A DNA stretch of 64,000 bases from Reticulitermes speratus (taxonomy: Eukaryota; Arthropoda; Insecta; Blattodea; Rhinotermitidae): the NCBI GenBank assembly GCA_021186555.1, contig JAJKFL010000010.1, forward strand, positions 19,350,086 to 19,414,085. Direction: 5' to 3'. How positions within the stretch are numbered: position 1 is the stretch's first letter; each line of letters starts with the position of its first letter. Both the position numbers and the translations under genes were made by a program. The notes below the pieces were generated by a model that was not told the origin of the DNA, did no database searches, and saw only the letters and a list, made by a program, of their open reading frames with translations. Below are positions 22,173 through 32,332 of this stretch, in pieces.

Positions 22173-25100
22173 ATGTTCATAGTTGGAGTAACAGGTGGTA
22201 TAGCGACAGGAAAGAGTACAGTATGTGAGGTTTTTAGGGAACATGGCATTCCTGTAATTGATGCTGATGTTGCCGCAAGAAAAGGTGCGTAATTCTTGTA
22301 CATGTTATGTTAGATCGATCTTCTTCCACATAAACTGGAAGAGTATCCGCTTAGGTGTATTGTATGGTGCAGCACACCTATCCAATATTTTACTTCTCAT
22401 GGTAGCTGTTTGCTATGTTACGAAGATTACTTTCTAGTATGTGACTACACGTACTCTTGGAGTAATTTAAACGTTTCAGAAGGACTAAAACCTGCTGCTT
22501 CCATTTCAGGGTGTATAGAGAAACCCGAAGATGGAGAGAGAGTGTTCCTCTGAATCGTTTGTAAATTTCTACCAGACTACACATCTTCATATCCCAGAAG
22601 ACAGTAATCTTTATAGTCACGGTCATAAAAGGCTCAAATCTCACGTGTTCGCTTAATTTAGGCTGTTGGTATCATATGTAGTTATCTAGTAATGTGAGAA
22701 ATAAACATCCAGTTCTGTAGCTTTTGCGTGTTGTTAACAGATTTCCTTGAAATTATGCACATATTGTAGAGAATAAATATGCAGTTCTGTAATTTTGCCT
22801 CATATTTAATATGCTCACTTAAAGGTATCCAGAGCACTTGCTTTGAACTTCTTATATACTTCACAAACAAAATAACATAATTCAGTTCATGTGCAATATG
22901 GCAAATTATCGCTTAAAATTTAAGAAATGCTTTTGTGTGCTACATTTATATCTTTCAGTAATATTGGTTCTTATAATATGTTGCTGCATAATTTTTTTGA
23001 CTTGTGTGGGCAGTGATAATACTTTACATTAACATGATTGATTCAGAATTGGACTTCAAAATTATGTATTTGCATACATCAACAACAATGATATTGAGAC
23101 TTTTAAGAGTACATATTATGGTATGTTCTCTATTATGTCACTTTCCAGGTGATGCATCTCTCTGTATGCTACTTCTGTATGAGGTTACTCTTGCTTGGAT
23201 TAGCTTGTTGGAAACTACTCTAGTCTGTACTAGTGTTACTGTGGAAAACATATGTATGATATTTAACATTATATTATGCTATTAAACCATTAAACATATA
23301 ACAACTTTATTCACAAATTAATACTTACTTTTCAGTTAACTATTTTCAGGACAAACCCTGAACTGCAATATGGATACTTCTGACATAGATGTTTGTTTGC
23401 ATTTGAACAACAACAAAGTATCATGATTCATATGAATACATGTCATTTGTTCCAAGTTACAAACATTTTACCATATAATTTGTTTAACATGTATTTTAGC
23501 TTTATGTCTGCACGTGTCTAATATAATTAGCCACAACTACTCTTCCCTTTGATAACAACCTCCCTGAAAATGACTATTGTAGGCCAAAACATGTAGGAGT
23601 AGTGTCATATATTTATAAACTATTGTTTATTTTTTTCAGTTGTTGAAATAAATATTATGAAATATGTGAAATGTTTCAGTTGTAGAGCCTGGCAGAAAAG
23701 CATGGCATCTGATAAAGAAAGAGTTTGGTGATGCTGTGTTTCATAATGATGGACAACTTAATCGTGAAGCCCTTGGAGAAATCATCTTTGACAGTGTGGA
23801 GAAGAGGAGGAAACTGAATGAAATTACACATCCAGAAATCTACCATGAAATGTTCTGGGCAGCTGTGAGATGCTTTTTCCAGGGTAAGTAAACAAGTTTC
23901 TGTTTAGTTTTTTACGTGATATAAAACTGCATGAGAAGAGAAAGGGTTTTCTGCTGTGTAAAACCTAGAAAAATAAAGTAGATAGGTAGATGGAAAATTA
24001 CACTACACTTAGAATGCTTTTAAAGTGAGTCATAATACAATCATTGTCAAGAATCTTGATTTAAGGCTTCCGCTGCGATGTTGATGAGATCTGTGCTCTT
24101 CTGGGGTATTACGCAGCGTCATGTGGTAATTGTTTACAGACGTTTTGGGACAACCTATTGGTTCCATCTTCAAGGGTCTCGGACTCTTGACCCTTGAAGA
24201 TGGGACCGGTACATTGTTCCAAAACATCCGTAAACAATTACCACACGATGCCATATAATATCCCAGGAGTGCAGATCTCATTGTCAAGAATCGACACCAA
24301 CTGAATTATACGTGTTACATATGCTTATTCTTCATATACTTCATATACAAATGCGTGATTACTGCTAACACTTGGATCATTAATGTCATACATTTATGGT
24401 TGCAGACACCTGGCTGACAGGAATACTGCCATATAATTATGATCTTAAAGTTTAAACTGAAGCAGTACTACCGTATCGTCACATCCATCCATCAAACAAA
24501 TAGCAGGCTGATATCTATGATGTTTTGAAATGAAGTTATTCGTAGTTTTTTTCCACCATGTTTTGGTATCTTTTATGAGCTCATGAATTACTATTGGAAT
24601 TCAGTATTCTATTCTCTGTCTTCTTAATTTAATTTTCTTTTCAAAGTATTTGTAAACACCATCATAAAATGATTAAAAACCTGGTTGTAATTTTCAACAA
24701 GAAAACTCCGTCCAGATGGCCCACAGAGGTACAATGCCAAGTCTCACATAATTCAGAACTGCATGCCATAGACTGGACAACATCAATTGCCACACAACAG
24801 CCAATGAAAACCCCCACTCTGCAGTACTCGGTCGTGTTAAAAAAATTCTAATAGAAGAATTGAGAGTATTGCAAAATGAAAAGCTTCACAATTTGTGATC
24901 TTTGCCTAATATTTTATGCTGCTTGTATAAAGAGAATAGAATGTGCAATAAGTATAGCACAAATGAGGGAAACAAGAAGGTACTTCTTACATCTGCTAAG
25001 AAAATGTCAAAGGAAGAGGTCCCTTAGATTTAGGTGTAGAAAGGATGATAGTACAAATATTGTCTGAATGAATGACTGAACTTGACACAGGATGTGTTCC

Positions 25101-28100
25101 AGTGTCACCTTTTACTTATGGTTATAAGTCCTGAGGTCCTATTGGGGCAAACAAAGTTTTGTGGAAGAGAATATCCTTTTGTCTCTTGCAGAATGCAACG
25201 TGGACCGTAGTGACATTTGTGTGCGGATTGTTGTCTGCTTCAAGTTCTATGTCAGATGTAAAACACAGACATAACAAGTAAACATGCTGTATTTCTTTGT
25301 GATATTCCAGGTCATCAGTTCATTGTGATGGATCTACCACTCCTGTTTGAATCAGGAAGCATGTTGGATTATCTGTATAAGATAATAGTTGTAACATGGT
25401 GAGTGTATGAATATCATCTGTAAACAGAAGAGACCACTTGGGGAAGCCCTAGGCATAGATGGGAGGAGAATATTAAAATGGATCTTTATGAAATGTAATG
25501 GGAGGGTGCGGGCTGGATTATCTAGCTCAGGATATAGACAAGTGGCAGGATGGTTTGAGCTTGTAATAAACCTTCAGGTTCCATAAAATTCAGGGAATTT
25601 CTTGACTACCTGAGGATGTAATGGCTTCTCAAGAAAGACTCTGCTCCACGGAGTATGCATCTATGAACAAAATCTTCTAGAATGGAGTAAAAGTCAGCAC
25701 ATGGATACATGTACATCACTGATGAGTTCTCAGCATAGCTGCTCAAATGACTGTAGCCATGTTTTACAGTATCAGTGTGCATTAAACAGCATGTTGAGTT
25801 TGAAGAAGACTGTCAGTTTTGGCCTCTTGTTGCTTCCTGAAAACTGTCCCATTTGAAATACACCGCTCCCCGGTTATAAAGTGGGTTTGTGGGGTAGGGA
25901 TCCGACCCGCGTTATAAGACAACTGCGCTATAACCGACGGCTACAATTATTCTCTAATTCAGTCGATTCTCTAATGGTCTAAAAACTCTTCTAATTTTAC
26001 ACTATTGAGCACGATAAATGTAGCTGTGCATTTGGTGTTTTTTAACAATCAAAAGGAAAGCGATGTGAAGTGGTGTGAATTTTCAAAAATTCCTATATTT
26101 TCATGTAAAACAATACATACAATAAGTCACCATAAAAATATTCAAAATTGATTTAATCACTTCTTTAAAAAGTCAGTAATTTTTTTTTTTTTTATTATGC
26201 TCAGTTTCTCCTTAATGGTAAACGACTTTCTTATTAATGTTTGCCATTGCCCATTAAATAAATTAACAGATACCTTCTCACACTGCGGATCAACTTTTTC
26301 CATTTGCTCTGATAACCCTTACTCAAGCAATCACTCTGACAACCCTTACTCTAGGAAGCGACTCTCGATACTAACTGCAGTGATTAAAACCACTATGCAT
26401 TGCGAAATGTGCTGCTACTCTCTCTCTCTCTCAATTGGGGAAAGCCCAATCCATTTCTTTTGTAGCATTTGCAAGATAAATGTAGTGGTTAGTGACCTTG
26501 AAGGAGATTAGCAAACCCTGCCTATCATTGAAAGTGCAAGGTAGGAGAGGAGACAGTCGCATGACTAGAAAACTCAAAGAAGCCTTAAGTACTTTACCTA
26601 GTAAGCATCCTTTTTGCTTTCACTGATGATATAGTGCCCTGGGATTTCTGAGAAACCCCCCTTGCTGTATTGCTCGTCAAGACTGGTTTATTTGAGTGGG
26701 AAAGCCTCCTGCAGTGTGAGGTTTGCAGCAGCAACATCCATATTTTTCTCAGAATCTCATTCAAAGGCACGGGGAATAGGAAAGATCCGCGGTATAAACG
26801 AGGCGTTATATCCGGGGAGCACTGTAGTTTCTTTTGCAGCTGAAGCATGGGAGAAATCTTGAGTTCTGATTTCACTTACTGCTATAGATTGACAGTGTTG
26901 TAATGGGGCGTGGGCATGATGCTTGCAGCGAGGAAGACCAAGAGCTGCAGCGACTGATGGAACGGAACTCCATGTCAGAAGCCAAGGCCAAGAAACGCAT
27001 CAGTGCCCAGATGTGTCTGGAACGTAAATGTGAGCAGGCACATTTTGTTGTAGAGAACTCAGGCACAATACAGGACACACGTCAACAGGTACACCCATGC
27101 ACTGTTATTTCATACATTAAAGGTACTTCTTAACTTATGAATGAGATTAGTTTTGAACACCTTGTCGTAAGTTGAAAATGAAATGAGGTGGAATATACAC
27201 CCTCCAAGTCAAGGGGGAATCAAATAAATAGTCCTTCTGTTGTCCCAATAACGGGCACTTTGTGCACACTATTCGAAAGGTAGTGTGAAATGAAATTTTA
27301 ATGACTTTGAATTGAAGTTTTCTTAAGGAAATTTCGGTCATAACTTCGTTTGTTTGTAAGTGAGATGGTCGTAAGTCGGGGAGTGGCTGTACTTGCTTGT
27401 GGAGTGTAGTGCACTTTTTGAAATTTGATTTTACAGGAAGTTATGTTGGCAATTATTCAACTGATAATGACAGTCCCTGCAATTATGGAACCAGAAGTTT
27501 GTGTGCATTTGCAGAGGTGTGCTGTTTGATCCCATTCTGAGCTAGTACAGTACATTTGAAATCCCCGACAGTCTAGTTCTACAAGATCAGTTGTAATAAT
27601 GTCACAGTATACAAAGCCCGTTGGGCTATAATTGAGCAGAAAACCGGTGTTTCAGGTATCGACTGTGTCTTCATAACTTCTGGTTTTCTGGTCAAGTCAT
27701 ATGGCCAATTGTCCAAGATAATTTAATATATTTATTGTATAAACCACCATATATAAGTTTTTTGCTTTACAAAATGAGCATAGCCATTTCTGATTTCTTT
27801 ATCACCACAGTGGAACAACAAAATTAAAACTGTTAAGTCTTCTGGCATGTATACTGTGACCCACATGTCTAAAACCCCAGACAATGTGTGAACTGCTTGT
27901 GGGAGGAATGCCTTCTGCCTGTGCTGAGTCACCCTCCTCTCTCCCTCCATCCTTCCACCACTGGCAGTCTCCTGCTCTATGAAAGACATAGTGGTGATGA
28001 TAAATTTGTAGCACATACTAAAACCATCCAATGTTAACAGTCAGGAAGCTCAGTAACAAAGGAGCCTCCCCAGGCTGTGAAAATGAAGATGGTGCTCCTA

Positions 28101-28795
28101 CCCTTACAGTGGGTTTTAATCTTGCTCCTGCCATACTAGACTTAGTCATAAAGAGATGGTTTCATAGAGGGCTGTTGCACATAACAAACAGATTTATGGT
28201 AATCTAAAAAGACAGGAAGCTGCTGCTACTCTAATAATAACAACAATAACTTTCCTCTATGTCATGCAACTATGAATTGTTTTCACTACCACCTTATAAA
28301 AGAAACTTGACTACCAGTACTTTACAATCCAATGCGAGAAAACAGATATGGAAAATACTTGTGCATTTGCATGTGAAACTCATTACTGTATTCTTAACAC
28401 AATACACCATAGTATCAAGACCAATGTCTGAACAGTTTGCTCTCACATATAGCTTTTCTGGCATTGTGGACCCTTCCTTTTCTCATTCTTTACTGTTACA
28501 TTTCCAAACCCATGCCTTTTATTTTCTATTTAGAGCACTGTCATGGCACTGCATTCTTTTAAGGAAAATACAGGTGAGAAAATTGTTCCTACTAAATGAC
28601 TTGTATGTAATGTTGCAATATATTGTACTCTGTTGCTAGGTTCTGCAGATATTGTCTATTCTTCGCAGCTGTAGTGCCCACTGGAAGCTGAGAGCGATTG
28701 CAGGACTGTGCTTCGCTGGACTAGTGTCATTAATAGTCTGGCTTGGCTTCAAGCTCGTTTACTCCCAACAGGCAGCTGTCTCTCATAATCAGTAG
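22173..28795 (+). CDS. DCAKD: DCAKD, dephospho-CoA kinase domain protein
   Basis: Five exons join in frame to 239 aa: 22173-22284, 23680-23883, 25311-25398, 26929-27088 and 28640-28795. All have GT-AG borders. The enzyme phosphorylates the 3'-OH of dephospho-CoA, the last step of coenzyme A synthesis. The N-terminus has the P-loop ([12 protein letters not shown]) and IDADV. Exon 2 has the LGEIIF/THPEIY region, exon 3 MDLPLLFES, and exon 4 [15 protein letters not shown] and [20 protein letters not shown], all in the order of the CoaE fold. A C-terminal hydrophobic segment ([17 protein letters not shown]) fits the membrane tail of animal DCAKD (human about 231 aa). The start is the first ATG, directly before FIVGVTGG. 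Exons 3-5 lie in a block that is duplicated at 41636-48212; this copy is intact. Confidence 0.93.
23570..23599 (+). ncRNA. Hammerhead-ribozyme-like relic 5 (core mutated)
   Basis: CTCC (23570-23573) and GGAG (23596-23599) still pair as helix I. The core has decayed from CTGANGA to CTGAAAA and from GAAA to AAAA. It lies in DCAKD intron 1 and should be inactive. Confidence 0.35.
24060..24290. repeat. Foldback element, best copy (about 95-bp arms)
   Basis: Arms run from GAGATCTGTGCTCTTCTGGG through GTAATTGTTTACAGACG to CATCTTCAAGGGTC, then mirror as GACCCTTGAAGATGGGACC, CGTAAACAATTACCACACG and CCCAGGAGTGCAGATCTC. The loop is under 12 bases. No ORF is present; it is a non-autonomous foldback/MITE in DCAKD intron 2, just outside the duplicated block. 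Confidence 0.85.
25429..25640 (+). repeat. LINE 3'-end relic (DCAKD intron 3)
   Basis: The plus frame gives [19 protein letters not shown] and, after several stops, VINLQVP and NSGNFLTT. The same ending, better kept, is at 58318-58455 (minus: [20 protein letters not shown]). It is a non-LTR retrotransposon tail with many stops. Confidence 0.6.
25861..26824. mobile_element. pogo/Tigger-like non-autonomous element
   Basis: Ends CACCGCTCCCCGGTTATAA (25861) and TTATATCCGGGGAGCACTG (26824) are inverted repeats flanked by TA at 25859-25860 and 26825-26826. The interior has no long ORF. It lies between DCAKD exons 3 and 4 and was carried along in the duplication (42942-43913). Confidence 0.75.
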
Positions 28796-28979
28796 TACGA
28801 TATTGTTACCTAGTTGCATATTTATGTTTTGTGCTCGGGGCAGCAACGTGTAATCACTTATAGTCAGACCTGATATACGGCCTGCATTCCTAATATGCAC
28901 TTGACTGCAAAAATAATTATAGTAAAACCCAACATAATACAGGTATTGGGGACTCAGTTGAAGTACTAACACTAATGTA

Positions 28980-29660
28980 CAGGGTCATCGAAAAAGAATG
29001 CCGGGATTATAAAAACGTGTCACTCAAAAACTGTTGAACGTATCGAAATGATTCAAGTGTTAAGATGCTAAGGAATGTCTTTAGTTTTTGTCTTACTTTA
29101 GTATGTTTCGATCTTGTGCCAAGTCCGCTGAATTATGTGTGGAGTTACCGTTGCGATCCTATCCCGTAGGTGCTGGAGATCCCCAATCTTTTCACCATAC
29201 TCACAGTTCTTGACATATCCCCACAAAAGAAAAAGGTCCATCGGGGTAAGATCAAGCTTCTGGGAGGCCAGGGAATTGATCCGCCCCTCTCAATCTAGGT
29301 TGGGGAACTTCTCATTCAAAGCTCCGCGCACAGGCAGGCTGAAATGGGTGGTGCTCCGTCCTGCATGAAAATTACCCGTTCCCAGTTTCTCTCTCCAAGT
29401 CTTCAATTTGTGGGAAAACATAAAGTTGAAGCAAGTCCAGGTAAATGTCTCCAGTAATGGTGCTCTCCATAAAAAAGAAAGGACCTACAACACGATCACA
29501 GAGCGCATCTCAAGCTCGCCTGCCACCCCCACCCATTAACTGAGCATGTCCAAAACTTACGTTCATTTGCCACATTTTAACACTTGAATCATTTCGACAT
29601 GTTTAACAGTTTTTGAGTGATGGGTTTTTATAATCCCGGCATTCTTTTTCGATGACCCTG
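28980..29660 (-). mobile_element. Mariner-type transposon relic
   Basis: Perfect termini CAGGGTCATCGAAAAAGAAT (28980) and its complement (29660) with TA target duplication, and extended inverted repeats (CACTCAAAAACTGTT). The minus strand keeps transposase pieces VIFMQDGAPPHFSLPVRGAL and TPMDLFL, i.e. the second and third catalytic regions, with stops and deletions. It lies just past the DCAKD stop. The duplicate is at 46068-46762. Confidence 0.85.
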
Positions 29661-30261
29661 TACACTGTTTTATGTGACACACATTTGTAAAAATTACAAA
29701 GTGGAATTTGCAAATGATACCTGGTACATTATGGAGCTCTAAACAAATGTGTAGCACATTACACCCATGTTTTGGTGCCTAGAGAGTATGGTGCCCACGG
29801 CAGTTGACACTATATTGTTTGAGATTAAAATTACTGGTAAATTATAGACACGTTGAAAATAGAATAAAGTTTACTCGTAAATTATTCCATAATGTGCTGG
29901 GCATTTGTTTTAATCAAAGGAGTGTGATGAGACTGAGTCCCATGGTACTGTAACATCACATGGGTTGGTTGTACACCTTGGACAGTGGATGAGTATGAAC
30001 AATGGATGTAATTATAAAATATTCTGCTGTCATCATTGACCTTCTAGACCATTTATGTGATAAAACTGCATATTGTTTCAGTAAATTTTGTCAGGCAAGC
30101 TGTATTTCAAACACATAAACATCTACAAATGTTGCAAACACAAAAGGATGACTGTATTATTATTGGAAATACATTGTTTGTATAGTGTATGTATGGTATT
30201 CAGCACATATTTTGTTTGTAGGCACAATTCTTTCTCATTTTTGACACGAATAGTCCTATAG

Positions 30262-30355
30262 GTCTTAACTCTTCTGGGATGTTGCGTGGTGCTGTTAGTA
30301 GTTTGTTACCACCTACAAGCCAATGCGACACAACATCCCAGAACAGTGAAAACCA
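30262..30355. repeat. Short foldback element
   Basis: GTCTTAACTCTTCTGGGATG on the left pairs with ACATCCCAGAACAGTGAAAA on the right. It is the same family as 17856-17965. The duplicate is at 47369-47460. Confidence 0.65.
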
Positions 30356-31106
30356 CAATGGCACTGTGGCAGAACCCCAAGTCTTACGGGACTATTGCTT
30401 CAGAGCTGAATCCCAGACTGCAGAGGACACAAAAAATTATACAAGCTTTAAAAAATATTTCAGTTGACCTTTTTCAGTTTGAGATTTGAAGTTCTCAGTG
30501 GATAATGATGATGATTCCAGTTGTCTGTGATGTGACTGGCATCATACCTATATACCATTGTACATCGTGCTATATTCCAGAACACTGGAATACTGACCAT
30601 CTTCCTTGTTTTTTATTCCCATTTTCAGAAGTTCATTTTACAGTAGTTTTCACATTATATGTTTGGACTTAGTGTCCCAAAATGACATGTTTCAGTTTAA
30701 ACCAAGGTGTTTTTAGAGGGGTTGTATTGTATCATCTCTCACAGCTCTTCATAAATAACTCATCTGCAAGCACAAATGTTCCCCAAATGTTAAAATAATT
30801 GACAGCCTATGTTCTGACTTAGTACAGGTTTGTAATAACAAAATGGTTCACCGATCATAGAGTGAAGATATTTAAACTAGTGAACCTACTGTTGAAGATA
30901 AATGACATATCCACATGGCAACAAACAAAAGTGACAATCACTTTTGTAGGGAGTTCATGAAACACTTAACACAAGAGATGTGATTCTGCACCATGGAACA
31001 CTACTCATGACTCAAAGTTCGTTACTTTGCTCACAATACAACTATGACACTCCTATTCAAGATATAATGTACATCACTTAATGCTGCCTTCCTCTGCTAC
31101 TGAAGT

Positions 31107-31808
31107 ATATTAAATAAGTATAATAGTAATTAGTAAATGATCTGTGAACTTTTCCTTTAACTATATTAATATTACCTTATAGGATATTTACGTACTGGCG
31201 CCTAACAGAAGTCGCAAGTGAGTGGTTGTTTGTGTGGGTGTGTGGTGACAATTCGGATATCAGATAGTTTGAGCTTTTATCGTGTCCTGCTTTGGCCAGT
31301 GAATGATGCCAGTTAATATGGCTGCTGTATGCAGTGACACATTTTGTGTCAGATACAGTACAAACCTATACCAGTTTATGATCAGTTGTACTGAAATTAT
31401 TAGTTGATTTGGTGACCTAATAGTATAAAGTTTTAATACAAGTTTCTACGTAAATATGGCGGGTAATAACGTGTTTTAACAAACAGATATCCAGAAAATT
31501 GTGGAACATGACAGGGAATTTAAAAGTCATTTCAAAATCCAGTAATATAAATTTTACAGCAGCCTCACATAGAAGCAGACACCATTCACTGTTACACCCC
31601 CTCGCCACGATGAGGCACAGGACCTGGAGGGGGGATATGTAACCCTGCATCATGCACAGGATTTCATATCCACATCCGAGACACTAGTCCAGATAGGGAT
31701 GTGATGCTATCTGGAATTCGTGTTTTTGAGCGAAAGTAATGTCATAGTGCCGGCACACAGAATTACTTACAAGAACTCTTAAGTAATTACTACAAAATAT
31801 GTCGTGAT
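31107..31808. other. Unique DNA after the duplication breakpoint
   Basis: No gene or repeat is recognised. This is the first non-duplicated sequence to the right of copy 1. Confidence 0.5.
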
Positions 31809-32332
31809 GTTAACTAACTTATTTACTAACTAACTTACTTACTAACTTATTTACTACCTAACTTAGTTAATAACTACATTACATAACTACTAACTTAATT
31901 AACTACCTAACTTACTTATAACTTACTATACTATAACTTACTAACTTATTTACTAACTAGTTACTATTACTTATTATACTATACTTACTTATTAACTTAT
32001 TTACTAACTTACTTATAATACTACTTATTACTAACTTATTTACTAACTCACTAACTATTTACTAACTTATTACTAACTTACTTATTAATTACTATCTTAC
32101 TTACTAATTATTTACTAACTTACTTAGTGACATACTTACTTATTTACTAACTTACTTACTAACGTATTTACTAACTTAGTAACTTTATATACTAACTTAC
32201 TATACTTATTTACTAACTTACTTACTATCTTACTTTCTAACTTATTTTCTAACTTACTTACTAAAAAGCACTGGTGTGGCCCTAAAGAGGACCGATGTTG
32301 TCCTAAACTTACTTACTAACATACATACTAAC
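31809..32332. repeat. Decayed ACTTACTA tandem array
   Basis: About 450 bases of units built from ACTTACTTACTA and ACTTATTTACTA, broken at 32262-32304 by an unrelated 43-base stretch. On the minus strand the units read GTTAGTAAGTAAG, so many contain GTAAGT, the consensus 5' splice site. The array overlaps the last exon of the minus-strand gene in one of its two frames. Confidence 0.9.

Larger units (their letters stand above)
24559..31106 (+). repeat. Segmental duplication, copy 1
   Basis: About 6548 bases are nearly identical to 41636-48212 in direct orientation. Homology starts at TGTTTTGGTATCTTTTATG and ends at CTGCTACTGAAGT; outside these points the flanks differ completely. The block holds DCAKD exons 3-5, a LINE tail, a Tigger-like element, a mariner relic and a foldback. 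Confidence 0.97.

Noticed and set aside
24669..25067. Two small ORFs (24669-24851, 24876-25067) conserved at 41745-42145
   Set aside because: Their conservation comes only from the segmental duplication. They differ like non-coding DNA, have no homology, and lie in DCAKD intron 2.
28259..28639. 126-codon ORF just before DCAKD exon 5, present in both copies
   Set aside because: It overlaps intron and acceptor sequence, its product is low complexity, and conservation is again due to the duplication.
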